This document shows, piece after piece, positions 56,873-64,000 of a stretch of 64,000 nt of DNA. A program made the translations under genes and the position numbers. The stretch comes from Candidatus Neomarinimicrobiota bacterium (GTDB lineage Bacteria; Fidelibacterota; Fidelibacteria; Fidelibacterales; Fidelibacteraceae), in assembly GCA_021157965.1 (NCBI GenBank), contig JAGGVO010000059.1:1-64000 (forward strand). The letters run 5' to 3'. Below the pieces are notes generated by a model, which ran no database searches, was not told the DNA's origin, and saw nothing but the letters and a program-made list of their open reading frames with translations. Numbering within the stretch: position 1 is the stretch's first letter; the number at the start of each line of letters is the position of its first letter.

Positions 56873-58591
56873 ATGAAACGTTCAAATGTGTTATTGATGG
56901 GTTTCTTTATCCTGGGTTCCTTTCTTTCGGGACAGGATATTGATGTCATGGATGGAATTCAGAGACTGGATACCACCCGCGCGCTGGCTCCATTGGATTT
57001 GGATGAAATTCCCGATAAAATCGAGAACACATCCGGCCAGGAATCCGCGGAGGATGATGCATGGCAAAAGGCATTGATTGACAGTCTTGAATACCGGTTC
57101 AATCTTGAAAAAGAACGGATGGCAGCCAATTTCAAAACCTCCTACCGATACAAGCTGAATCAGGCCGTGGATTCTATCCGATTGAGTATCGCAGAACAGA
57201 TTAAAGCCCTGGAAGAAGAAATTGAAGCCCTGCGACAGCAGGAGAGGGATCGTGCAGGTCAGGTGAGTCCAGACTATCAGAGTGAAAAGGATTCTCTTCT
57301 TACTGTGATTCGGCATCTCAGGGAGTCCCTTTCTACAGTCAAAGACCAAACCGATGACCCTTTTATTCCCGAGGAGATCAAAAGGGAACAGGCATTCTAT
57401 CAGTATTTGTTACAACTCATGGAAGAGAAGAGTTCCGGATCATTATTTTTTCTAAAAAATACCGAACTTCCTGAACTGCAGAAGAGAGAACTTTCCCTTT
57501 ATCTGGATATGTATTTGCCGGTATTGAACAGCAGTGAGGTTTTAATCAGGCTCAGCAGAGTCTATGAAGATCAGAAAGAACCCCGGTTAGCTAAACTGAC
57601 CTATTTGAAGTATCTCTTTTATTTTCCTGAATCCGCAAATCTTACATACATCAAAGAACAGATAAAACTGTTGATGGAGACATATCCGGATCCCCGCGAC
57701 ACTCTTTTGTCGGCTTATCTGAAAGATGAAACACGGGAATCCATGGAAGGGAGTACCCTTTTCAAATATATACGTGCGATAGCAGATATCGGATATCCCG
57801 GATGTGAACCTTTGTTTGAAAAGGAAATCCTCCGTTTCCAGAAAGAATCGCAGGTTGGGGACAGAGTAGACCGTGCATTGATTTGGTATGCAGATATCCT
57901 GAAAAATCAAAAACGGTACAAATCAGCCGTCAGTCAGTTACAAAAAGTTGTCACTGTGTATCCCGAGAGTCCTGAAGTGCCTGTAGCCATCTATAATATG
58001 GCTGAAATTTACAGGAATTATTTGAAAGAAAGCGGGACGGCTTTTGAAAAATTTCGCGGAATCAGCATAAAATATCCGGAAAGCAAACTTGCTCCGAGGG
58101 CAATACTGATGAGTGGGGAAATTCAGGAAAAGGACCTTAAGGATCCGGTTGCTGCGCTCACCGAATATGAGAAAATTCCCACAGCTTATCCCGGTAACAG
58201 ATATGCCGTAACGGCTCTGAAAAATATGGGCAGGATTTACCAGACTCTTTCTAAAAGTTCTGAACTCGCTTTCAAGCAGTACGAAATTATAAAAAACGAG
58301 TATGCTTCTTTTTACTCAGATGCGGCGGAAGCTATGATTACTATCGCCGGTTTGCATGTAGCCGGTGGTGAATACCGTAAAGCCGTGGAAGAAATCCGGG
58401 AACTTTATGAACGGTATCCCGAATATGATAAAACACCGGATCAGCTGATAAAAGCCGGGAGATTTCTGGAAAAAGAACTGGCAGACAGGGAAGGAGCCAT
58501 AGAAATATACACAATTCTCATCACACAATATCCGGAAACAAAAGCTTCAGAAAAGGCCCGGAAGGCATTGGCCAAATTGCAGAAAGAATAA
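56873..58591 (+). CDS. Secreted coiled-coil and TPR protein
   Basis: A 572-residue exported protein. Signal peptide about 1-20 (VLLMGFFILGSFLSGQ), a charged coiled coil about 65-160 (LNQAVDSIRLSIAEQIKALE), and tetratricopeptide repeats from about 320 to the end in the spacing of YbgF/BamD-type proteins (YPESPEVPVAIYNMAEIYRN, AYPGNRYAVTALKNMGRIYQ). Probably a periplasmic scaffold near the outer membrane. GGTGGGAT site before the ATG. It lies 14 bases before moxR, so may share its transcript. Confidence 0.8.
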   Translation: MKRSNVLLMGFFILGSFLSGQDIDVMDGIQRLDTTRALAPLDLDEIPDKIENTSGQESAEDDAWQKALIDSLEYRFNLEKERMAANFKTSYRYKLNQAVDSIRLSIAEQIKALEEEIEALRQQERDRAGQVSPDYQSEKDSLLTVIRHLRESLSTVKDQTDDPFIPEEIKREQAFYQYLLQLMEEKSSGSLFFLKNTELPELQKRELSLYLDMYLPVLNSSEVLIRLSRVYEDQKEPRLAKLTYLKYLFYFPESANLTYIKEQIKLLMETYPDPRDTLLSAYLKDETRESMEGSTLFKYIRAIADIGYPGCEPLFEKEILRFQKESQVGDRVDRALIWYADILKNQKRYKSAVSQLQKVVTVYPESPEVPVAIYNMAEIYRNYLKESGTAFEKFRGISIKYPESKLAPRAILMSGEIQEKDLKDPVAALTEYEKIPTAYPGNRYAVTALKNMGRIYQTLSKSSELAFKQYEIIKNEYASFYSDAAEAMITIAGLHVAGGEYRKAVEEIRELYERYPEYDKTPDQLIKAGRFLEKELADREGAIEIYTILITQYPETKASEKARKALAKLQKE

Positions 58592-58605
58592 CGAAAAGGA
58601 CATTC

Positions 58606-59586
58606 ATGGCATCATCACCCCTGAAACTACTGGACGAGACAGCACACTTCTACCAATCAGCCACGCAGGAAATCGGCAAAATCATTATCGGCCAGCATGA
58701 GATCATCGAAAATCTTCTTATTTCTCTCTTATCCGGAGGACACTGTTTATTGGTGGGTGTACCCGGGCTTGCGAAAACCCTTCTGGTCAAATCATTGGCG
58801 AGTATACTGGATCTCTCTTTCAGCCGGATTCAGTTTACTCCCGATCTGATGCCGTCGGATATTACCGGGACGGAGGTTATTGAAGAAGACAGGGAGACGG
58901 GTAAACGGATTTTTCGTTTTATACCGGGACCTGTTTTTGCAAATATTATTTTAGCCGATGAAATCAACCGGACTCCCCCGAAAACCCAGTCTGCCCTCTT
59001 GGAGGCCATGCAGGAACATCAGGTGACATCGGCAGGAAGAACCCTCCCCCTTGAAGAGCCTTTTTTTGTCCTTGCTACACAAAATCCCATTGAGCAGGAG
59101 GGGACATATCCCTTGCCTGAAGCCCAGCAAGATCGTTTTATGTTTCAACTGAATCTGGATTACCCCTCTTTGGAAGAAGAAAAGGTGATTGTGGAACAGA
59201 CTGTCCGGATTAATAATACTCATTTATTTCCCGTCGTTGAAAAAAAACGAATTCTGAATATTATTGCATTCATCCGGGAAATTCCTGTATCAGAACACGT
59301 GATAGATTATGCTGTGAATCTGATTCGGAAAACCCGTCCCTCTGAAGAAAATGATGCCTTTATCCGCAAATATGTTCGATGGGGCGCCGGCCCACGGGCT
59401 GCCCAATACCTTATTGCCACGGCAAAGACACGGGCCGCCATTCATGGGAAACCCACGCCTGATGAAGAGGATATTGATGCCCTGATCCTGCCGGTCCTGC
59501 AGCACCGGGTACTCCGGACATTTGCGGCTGAAGCTGAACAAGTGAGCATTGAAGCGATTATCCGGCACATTGTGCATAAGTCATGA
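58606..59586 (+). CDS. MoxR-family AAA ATPase
   Basis: A 326-residue chaperone-like ATPase. Walker A GVPGLAKT (51-58), Walker B IILADEINRTPPKTQSALLEAM, sensor 1 ATQNPIEQEGTYPLPEAQQDRF, and a C-terminal lid with G-A-G-P-R-A-A-Q-Y-L. MoxR proteins usually work with DUF58/VWA partners on periplasmic or metal-enzyme maturation; here a DUF58 gene follows with a 4-base overlap. Confidence 0.95.
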   Translation: MASSPLKLLDETAHFYQSATQEIGKIIIGQHEIIENLLISLLSGGHCLLVGVPGLAKTLLVKSLASILDLSFSRIQFTPDLMPSDITGTEVIEEDRETGKRIFRFIPGPVFANIILADEINRTPPKTQSALLEAMQEHQVTSAGRTLPLEEPFFVLATQNPIEQEGTYPLPEAQQDRFMFQLNLDYPSLEEEKVIVEQTVRINNTHLFPVVEKKRILNIIAFIREIPVSEHVIDYAVNLIRKTRPSEENDAFIRKYVRWGAGPRAAQYLIATAKTRAAIHGKPTPDEEDIDALILPVLQHRVLRTFAAEAEQVSIEAIIRHIVHKS

Positions 59587-60482
59587 TGCAGGAAACGGTA
59601 CGTTCAAAACCCATTACTTTATCTGATTTAGTTTTATTTGATACCCTGGATCTGAAAGTTCGCCAGGTTGTGGAAGGATTTCTTCTCGGACTTCACAGTT
59701 CTCCTTATCATGGATTCAGTGTGGAATTTTCCCGCCATCGTGCCTACAATCCCGGTGATGATATTCGTCATTTGGACTGGAAGGTCTATGGCCGGACCAA
59801 CCGGTATTATATTCGTCAGTATGAACAGGATACCAATTTGTCTGCTTATCTTCTTGTAGACAGCAGTCGTTCCATGGGATTTGGCAAACCCTTTAGCAAA
59901 TTCACGGCTGCTTCCGTGATTGCTGCATCCCTGGCAACTCTGCTGGTCCGTCAGAATGATGCAGCCGGACTCTGTCTTTTTCAGGATACATTGGTGACCG
60001 TCATGCCACCCAAAGCCATTCCGTCCTATCCTGTTGAAATGATGAAAATCCTGTCCGGGACAGCCGTTCAGGGCACCACATCCACGGCATCTGCCCTCCA
60101 CCAGCTTGCTGAAACCGTTAAACACCGCGGACTTATGATTTTGATATCCGATCTTTGGGATGATCAGGAGGCAGTTCTCAACGGGATCCGGCATTTCCGC
60201 CATTACGGACATGAAGTCATTGTGATTCATGTCTGGAATCCGGAAGAGATGGAATTGAAAGCACACAGGAAAACGGAATTTATTGATATGGAAACGGGAG
60301 AGAGGATTAAAGCAGATAACCGGCAAATTAAAGAGGAATATGAACGAACCCGGTCCGTCTTGCAGAGGACGTATCTGGAAACCCTTGGGAATATGGGAGT
60401 GGATTATCTCTTTTTCAGGACAGACGACGATTTGCGGACGGTACTGATGACGTATCTTCTGAAACGAATGGAATTGCCATAA
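59583..60482 (+). CDS. DUF58 domain protein
   Basis: A 299-residue cytoplasmic-type DUF58 protein with the family signature FSRHRAYNPGDDIRHLDWKVYGRTNRYY (split here: motif around residues 45-75) and a VWA-like fold with LLVDSSRSMGFG (MIDAS-like D-x-S-x-S). Partner of the preceding MoxR ATPase. The BatA/BatB-type VWA membrane genes that often follow are not here; the unit stops at convergent oppF. Confidence 0.93.
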   Translation: MMQETVRSKPITLSDLVLFDTLDLKVRQVVEGFLLGLHSSPYHGFSVEFSRHRAYNPGDDIRHLDWKVYGRTNRYYIRQYEQDTNLSAYLLVDSSRSMGFGKPFSKFTAASVIAASLATLLVRQNDAAGLCLFQDTLVTVMPPKAIPSYPVEMMKILSGTAVQGTTSTASALHQLAETVKHRGLMILISDLWDDQEAVLNGIRHFRHYGHEVIVIHVWNPEEMELKAHRKTEFIDMETGERIKADNRQIKEEYERTRSVLQRTYLETLGNMGVDYLFFRTDDDLRTVLMTYLLKRMELP

Positions 60483-60511
60483 AGGGGTAATGTCTTTTTT
60501 TAGTCGTTAGT

Positions 60512-60537
60512 CGACAGTCGACAGTCGACAGCCGACA
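60512..60537. repeat. Heptanucleotide tandem repeat TCGACAG
   Basis: Three and a half copies of TCGACAG (last copy CCGACAG) between convergent genes; reverse complement of the unit at 4541-4576. Followed directly by the element shared with 14160-14222. Confidence 0.65.
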
Positions 60538-60572
60538 GGAGCGAAGCGACGCTAACTTCCAACTTCTTAAAA
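60537..60572. repeat. Intergenic element shared with 14160-14222
   Basis: ggagcgaagcgacgctaact then tccaacttc; see the entry at 14160. Between convergent DUF58 and oppF genes. Confidence 0.4.
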
Positions 60573-60587
60573 ATCAGTCGTCAATCG

Positions 60588-61604
60588 TCATTTAACTACC
60601 GGGCACGCCACAAAGTGTCCATCTGCATGTTCTTCAAGCGGGGGTACCGCTTCGGCGCAGGAGGGGAGTGCCAGGGGACAACGGGTGCGGAAAGGGCAAC
60701 CTGAGGGTTTGTTCAGGGGATTGGGGACATCGCCTTCAAGAACAATCCGTTTCCGGTTTTTTCGTGATGGATCCGGCAGAGGAACAGCAGATAACAAGGC
60801 CTTACTATATGGATGCCTGGGGTGATGATACACGTCCCTGGCTTTGCCCATCTCAACAATATTACCCAGATACATAACAATAATTCGGTCCGATATGTGT
60901 TCGACGACAGATAGGTCGTGGGCGATAAAGAGATAGGACATGTTGAATTCGTCCTGAAGTTCCTGCATCAGGTTGATAACCTGTGCCTGTATGGAAACAT
61001 CCAGGGCAGAGACCGGTTCATCGCAGATAATCAGTTCGGGATTTGTTGCCAGAGCCCGGGCAATCCCAACCCTCTGGCGTTGACCACCGGAAAATTCGTG
61101 GGGATAACGCCGTGATTGTTCCGGTTGCAATCCCACCTTGTCCAGCAACCATCCGACACGCTCCTTTTGCTCAGTCTTGCTCATGGTCGTGTGCAATTGC
61201 AACGGTTCACTGATGATTTGAGCCACGGTCATCCGAGGGTTGAGGGAGGCATAGGGATCCTGAAAAATCATCTGGACATCGGAACGGTAGGGGCGGATTT
61301 TTTTCGGGCTGTTTTTGATAAAATTGACTTTTTTTCCTTTTATATGATAGATAATGTCACCGGAAAGCTCTACATCCGGCGCCACATGCTTCAGGATATT
61401 GATCAGTGCCCTTCCGACTGTTGTTTTGCCGCATCCCGATTCTCCTACCATGCCCACGATTTCACGTTTCCCAATAGAGAAAGAGATGTCATCAACAGCT
61501 TTAACCGTAGCGACCTTGTGGGATAAGACACCCCCAAAGACGGGGAAATGGACTTTCAGATGTTGAACATCAACCAGTGGGGATGTATGCATAGTATTTT
61601 TCAT
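60588..61604 (-). CDS. Oligopeptide ABC transporter ATP-binding protein OppF/DppF
   Basis: A 338-residue ATPase energising peptide import. Walker A GESGCGKT (54-61), Q-loop MIFQDPYASLNPRMTV, signature FSGGQRQR, Walker B LIICDEPVSALD, H-loop FIAHDLSVVEHISD, and the C-terminal oligo_HPY region with NPSGCPFRTRCPLA. Starts with a 4-base overlap on the oppD stop. Unlike its partner it has no insertions and is of normal length. Confidence 0.95.
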   Translation of the reverse strand: MKNTMHTSPLVDVQHLKVHFPVFGGVLSHKVATVKAVDDISFSIGKREIVGMVGESGCGKTTVGRALINILKHVAPDVELSGDIIYHIKGKKVNFIKNSPKKIRPYRSDVQMIFQDPYASLNPRMTVAQIISEPLQLHTTMSKTEQKERVGWLLDKVGLQPEQSRRYPHEFSGGQRQRVGIARALATNPELIICDEPVSALDVSIQAQVINLMQELQDEFNMSYLFIAHDLSVVEHISDRIIVMYLGNIVEMGKARDVYHHPRHPYSKALLSAVPLPDPSRKNRKRIVLEGDVPNPLNKPSGCPFRTRCPLALPSCAEAVPPLEEHADGHFVACPVVK

Positions 61605-63082
61605 AACTTAGATTCCATATTCTGTTGAACCACGTGACAACGAACAAAGTGGCGGGGACGGATTTCCCGGAGCTTGGGTTCAATTGTATCACAGATGTCA
61701 ATTTTATGATCGCAGCGGGTGCAGAATTTACATCCTTCCGGCAATTTTAAAATACTGGGGACCATTCCCCGGATTGTTTTCAGTTTTTCCTTTTTTCCCG
61801 TATCCAGAGGATTGGGAATGGACCGGAGGAGTCCCAATGTGTAGGGATGTAAGGGATGATTAAAAAGTTCTTCCACCGGTGCCTCTTCCTGGATCATGCC
61901 GCCGTACATTACGATTACCCGTTCACAGGTTTCCGCTACCACTGCAAGGTCATGGGTAATCAGGACAATGGCGGAATCACTTTTCTTGTTTTTTATTTCC
62001 AGCATCAAATCCAGAATCTGGGCCTGAATGGTTACATCCAGCGCTGTTGTCGGTTCGTCGGCAATCAGGAGGGAGGGATTTTTGGCCAGTGCCATGGCAA
62101 TCATGACCCGTTGCCGCATACCACCGGAAAACTGGTGCGGATAATCTTTCATGCGGGATGCCGGATCGGGGATTCCCACCAGTTCAAGGAGTCGGACTCC
62201 TTTGGTGAACAGCTCTGCCTTTTTCTTTTTATAGGATTCGGGGATGGCTTTATCCCAGAGGATGATACCTCCGGCAAAGACTGACGGAATCAGTATCCCG
62301 CCAAGCAGTGAGCCGGCAAAGGCGGAAAGCTGAAAAGTCCATCCGGCGGCAAGCTGGCTGAAAAAGAGAAAAATTGCGGCAAAAATACCCATTAGAGAGA
62401 AGCGAAATTTCCAGGAATGTCCCCGAAAGGATTCTGCCAGATTAATGACACGGTCCCGGATAAATTCTTTAAAAGATTTGGGCTCCAGGGATTCTTCAAT
62501 CTGCATTCCGATGGTATAGACAGGATTCAGGGATGTCATGGGTTCCTGAAAGATCATGGCGATATTCCGGCCCCGGTAATCTCTCATCCTGGAATAGAGT
62601 TTTTCCATATACTTTCTGAGAGCTTTTTTCCGGGGAGAATTGTAGAACATCCGAATAGTAACCCAGATATCCAGAATAAAAGATAAAACAAGGGGAAGAA
62701 GTCCCGGGACAGGCAATAAAGCATAGAGAACAAGCCAGAGAATTAAGAAGGCTACGGCTGCCCATTTCCTTTGTTTTTCGGAAAGTGAATTGAAAAATCG
62801 GTATTCGGGCACATCATAGACCTTCCGGTATTCGGTGCCGTCAAAAATGAGTTTATCCCGGAAACGGATAGTTCCTTCTATCACTTCTCCGGGAGGATTG
62901 GGGATGAGTTGGATCAGAGAGAGGACCGAGACCGATTTCCCGGATCCGGATTCACCTACAATACCCAGTGTTTCCCCTTCATAGATATTGAAATCAATCC
63001 CGTTTACGGCTGTTGCCCAGTCGTCTCCTACTTTAAACCGGGTTTTGAGTCCTTTTATTTCAACCAGTTTTTTTCTGTTCAT
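61601..63082 (-). CDS. OppD/DppD-like ATPase with two membrane-hairpin insertions in the nucleotide-binding domain
   Basis: A 493-residue member of a family normally near 330. The ATPase core is complete: Walker A GESGSGKS (43-50), Q-loop Gln179 ([13 protein letters not shown]), signature SGGMRQR (319-325), Walker B LLIADEPT (338-345), H377 (ITHDLAVV), and the C-terminal GCKFCTRC motif. Two stretches absent from relatives interrupt it: residues about 78-168, with hydrophobic segments about 107-123 and 126-146, between Walker A and Q-loop; and about 200-288, with segments about 228-247 and 252-275, between Q-loop and signature. The reading frame is continuous, so this is not a frameshift artefact. 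Overlaps oppC and oppF by 4 bases each. Confidence 0.88.
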   Translation of the reverse strand: MNRKKLVEIKGLKTRFKVGDDWATAVNGIDFNIYEGETLGIVGESGSGKSVSVLSLIQLIPNPPGEVIEGTIRFRDKLIFDGTEYRKVYDVPEYRFFNSLSEKQRKWAAVAFLILWLVLYALLPVPGLLPLVLSFILDIWVTIRMFYNSPRKKALRKYMEKLYSRMRDYRGRNIAMIFQEPMTSLNPVYTIGMQIEESLEPKSFKEFIRDRVINLAESFRGHSWKFRFSLMGIFAAIFLFFSQLAAGWTFQLSAFAGSLLGGILIPSVFAGGIILWDKAIPESYKKKKAELFTKGVRLLELVGIPDPASRMKDYPHQFSGGMRQRVMIAMALAKNPSLLIADEPTTALDVTIQAQILDLMLEIKNKKSDSAIVLITHDLAVVAETCERVIVMYGGMIQEEAPVEELFNHPLHPYTLGLLRSIPNPLDTGKKEKLKTIRGMVPSILKLPEGCKFCTRCDHKIDICDTIEPKLREIRPRHFVRCHVVQQNMESKL

Positions 63083-64000
63083 CGCAACCTCGAATAGACT
63101 TTGGGGTCAAAGGCTTCCCGGACACCTTCCCCAATGAAAACAATACAGAGAAGGGTGAGAAATTGTGCTGTAACCGGAGCAAAAACCATCCACCATTTCG
63201 TAATATTGGAAAGACCCACATCCAGCATTTGTCCCCAACTGGGTGTCGGCGGCGGCATGCCGAATCCCAGATAATCAAGCCCCACAAGAGCCAGAATACC
63301 CATAACGACGGCAAAAGGAAAATAAGTGATCACAGGTACCAGGGAATTGGGCAGGATATGCTTGAACATGACTTTGAAATTACTTTGTCCCATGGACAGG
63401 GCTGCCGCCACGTAATCCTTGGCCTTTTCCCTGTAAAATTCAGCCCGCATCAGGTAGGTCATACTGATCCAGTTCACAATGGTATAGATTCCGATCAAAA
63501 GGAGAAAGGAAGGTTTCATGATGGAAACCAGGATAATAATGACATACAAAATGGGCATGCTGGACCAGATTTCAATAATCCGCTGAAAGAAAAGATCAAA
63601 TTTTCCGCCGAAATATCCCATGGAACCGCCGATCAGAATGCCGATAATGTAATTCACGACCGTCAATAACAAAGCAAATGAGATGGAGATATTAAAAGCA
63701 TAGCAAAGGCGTGCGAATACATCCCGCCCGGTATTGTCCGTACCCAGCCAGTGTTCGGAATTTGGCGGTTCAAACATTTTATTCCCCTCGACGGTAATAT
63801 CCTCATAGGGGCTATAGGGGTAAGGGGGCATGATGAGCCAGTTCGGACTGCCTGTTTCGTTCCAGGTTTCTTTCAGAAGCCTGTAATTGGTTTCTCCGGG
63901 GACATCCTGACCAAAGGTTGTGCCGTGAATATATCCCTGGATGACAGGAAAATAGAGCTGGTCATCGTATTTTACCACCAGAGCTCGATTGTTAATGAGA
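63079..64000 (-). CDS. Oligopeptide ABC transporter permease, OppC/YejE-like (5' end outside window)
   Basis: Inner-membrane permease. The reading frame continues past the ATG at 63978 to the window edge (L-I-N-N-R-A-L-V upstream), and the YejE-type periplasmic region (KYDDQLYFPVIQGYIHGTTFG, NWLIMPPYPYSPYED, WLGTDNTGRDVFARLCY) shows the true start lies further upstream. Five or so helices follow, with the EAA-type loop YVAAALSMGQSNFKVMFKHILPNSL that contacts the ATPases and the terminal GEGVREAFDPK. With the OppD- and OppF-like proteins it forms a peptide importer. Confidence 0.92.
   Translation of the reverse strand, partial: LINNRALVVKYDDQLYFPVIQGYIHGTTFGQDVPGETNYRLLKETWNETGSPNWLIMPPYPYSPYEDITVEGNKMFEPPNSEHWLGTDNTGRDVFARLCYAFNISISFALLLTVVNYIIGILIGGSMGYFGGKFDLFFQRIIEIWSSMPILYVIIILVSIMKPSFLLLIGIYTIVNWISMTYLMRAEFYREKAKDYVAAALSMGQSNFKVMFKHILPNSLVPVITYFPFAVVMGILALVGLDYLGFGMPPPTPSWGQMLDVGLSNITKWWMVFAPVTAQFLTLLCIVFIGEGVREAFDPKVYSRLR

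Overview
The window reads as a chromosomal stretch of an anaerobic, fermentative, Gram-negative bacterium of the FCB superphylum (Bacteroidota, Marinimicrobia, Cloacimonadota, Calditrichota and relatives). The pointers are: a secreted protein with a C-terminal FlgD-like sorting domain of the type IX secretion kind, a FadL-type outer-membrane porin, lipoproteins with lipoboxes, a DUF3098 protein, a flavodiiron protein, 2-oxoacid:ferredoxin oxidoreductase, NAD(P)-type glutamate dehydrogenase and a corrinoid methyltransferase module. The exact phylum cannot be fixed from sequence reading alone. The genetic code is standard; TGA ends many intact genes.

Layout. 1-845: right part of an IS30-type insertion sequence whose transposase carries an in-frame TGA. 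926-3952: sensor histidine kinase plus CheY-like regulator. 3953-4598: gene-free spacer with several kinds of small repeat. 4599-6820: metA-metY methionine operon (minus strand). 6980-12240: PspC, FadL-like porin, flavodiiron protein, SufE, glycosyltransferase and a small membrane protein. 12345-15233: corrinoid protein and two UroD-fold methyltransferases. 15277-19776 (minus): CPBP-like membrane protein, secreted C39-like peptidase with a sorting domain, TPR lipoprotein. 19851-19922: tRNA-Gly. 19991-26765 (minus): complete trpL-E-G-D-C-F-B-A operon with a leader peptide holding two adjacent Trp codons and a terminator/antiterminator pair. 26943-27667: crcB plus DUF190. 27825-42432 (plus): a PAS kinase, then plsX, hrcA-grpE-dnaJ, a ComEA-like protein, three genes that look like a divergent pilus or DNA-uptake platform, rsmD-coaD-pta, FmdB-like, obgE, dprA, ispG. 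42405-46951: TPR lipoprotein, DUF3098, HAD phosphatase, GNAT, MFS, UspA. 47095-56550 (minus): an amino-acid catabolic block. 56873-60482: TPR/coiled-coil secreted protein, MoxR, DUF58. 60588-64000 (minus): oligopeptide ABC transporter genes, the last cut by the window edge.

How it fits together. The minus-strand block 47095-56550 can be read as one catabolic route: a PLP-dependent C-S lyase or transsulfuration enzyme and glutamate dehydrogenase make 2-oxoacids and reduced cofactor, the VorB-type ferredoxin oxidoreductase turns 2-oxoacids into acyl-CoA, and the CoA-transferase releases the acid. The upstream regions of the two promoter-proximal genes (51437 and 56550) share a 23-bp identical element, and each has a sigma-54 (-24/-12)-like site between that element and the start codon, so they may form a small co-regulated set. 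Peptide import by the Opp genes and secreted peptidase activity would feed the same route.

Most unusual items: an OppD-type ABC ATPase carrying two separate membrane-hairpin insertions inside its nucleotide-binding domain (61601-63082); the sigma-54/23-bp element pair; the trp attenuator; the pseudopilin/PilM/PilO-like trio beside ComEA; and several families of short tandem or hairpin repeats placed between genes.
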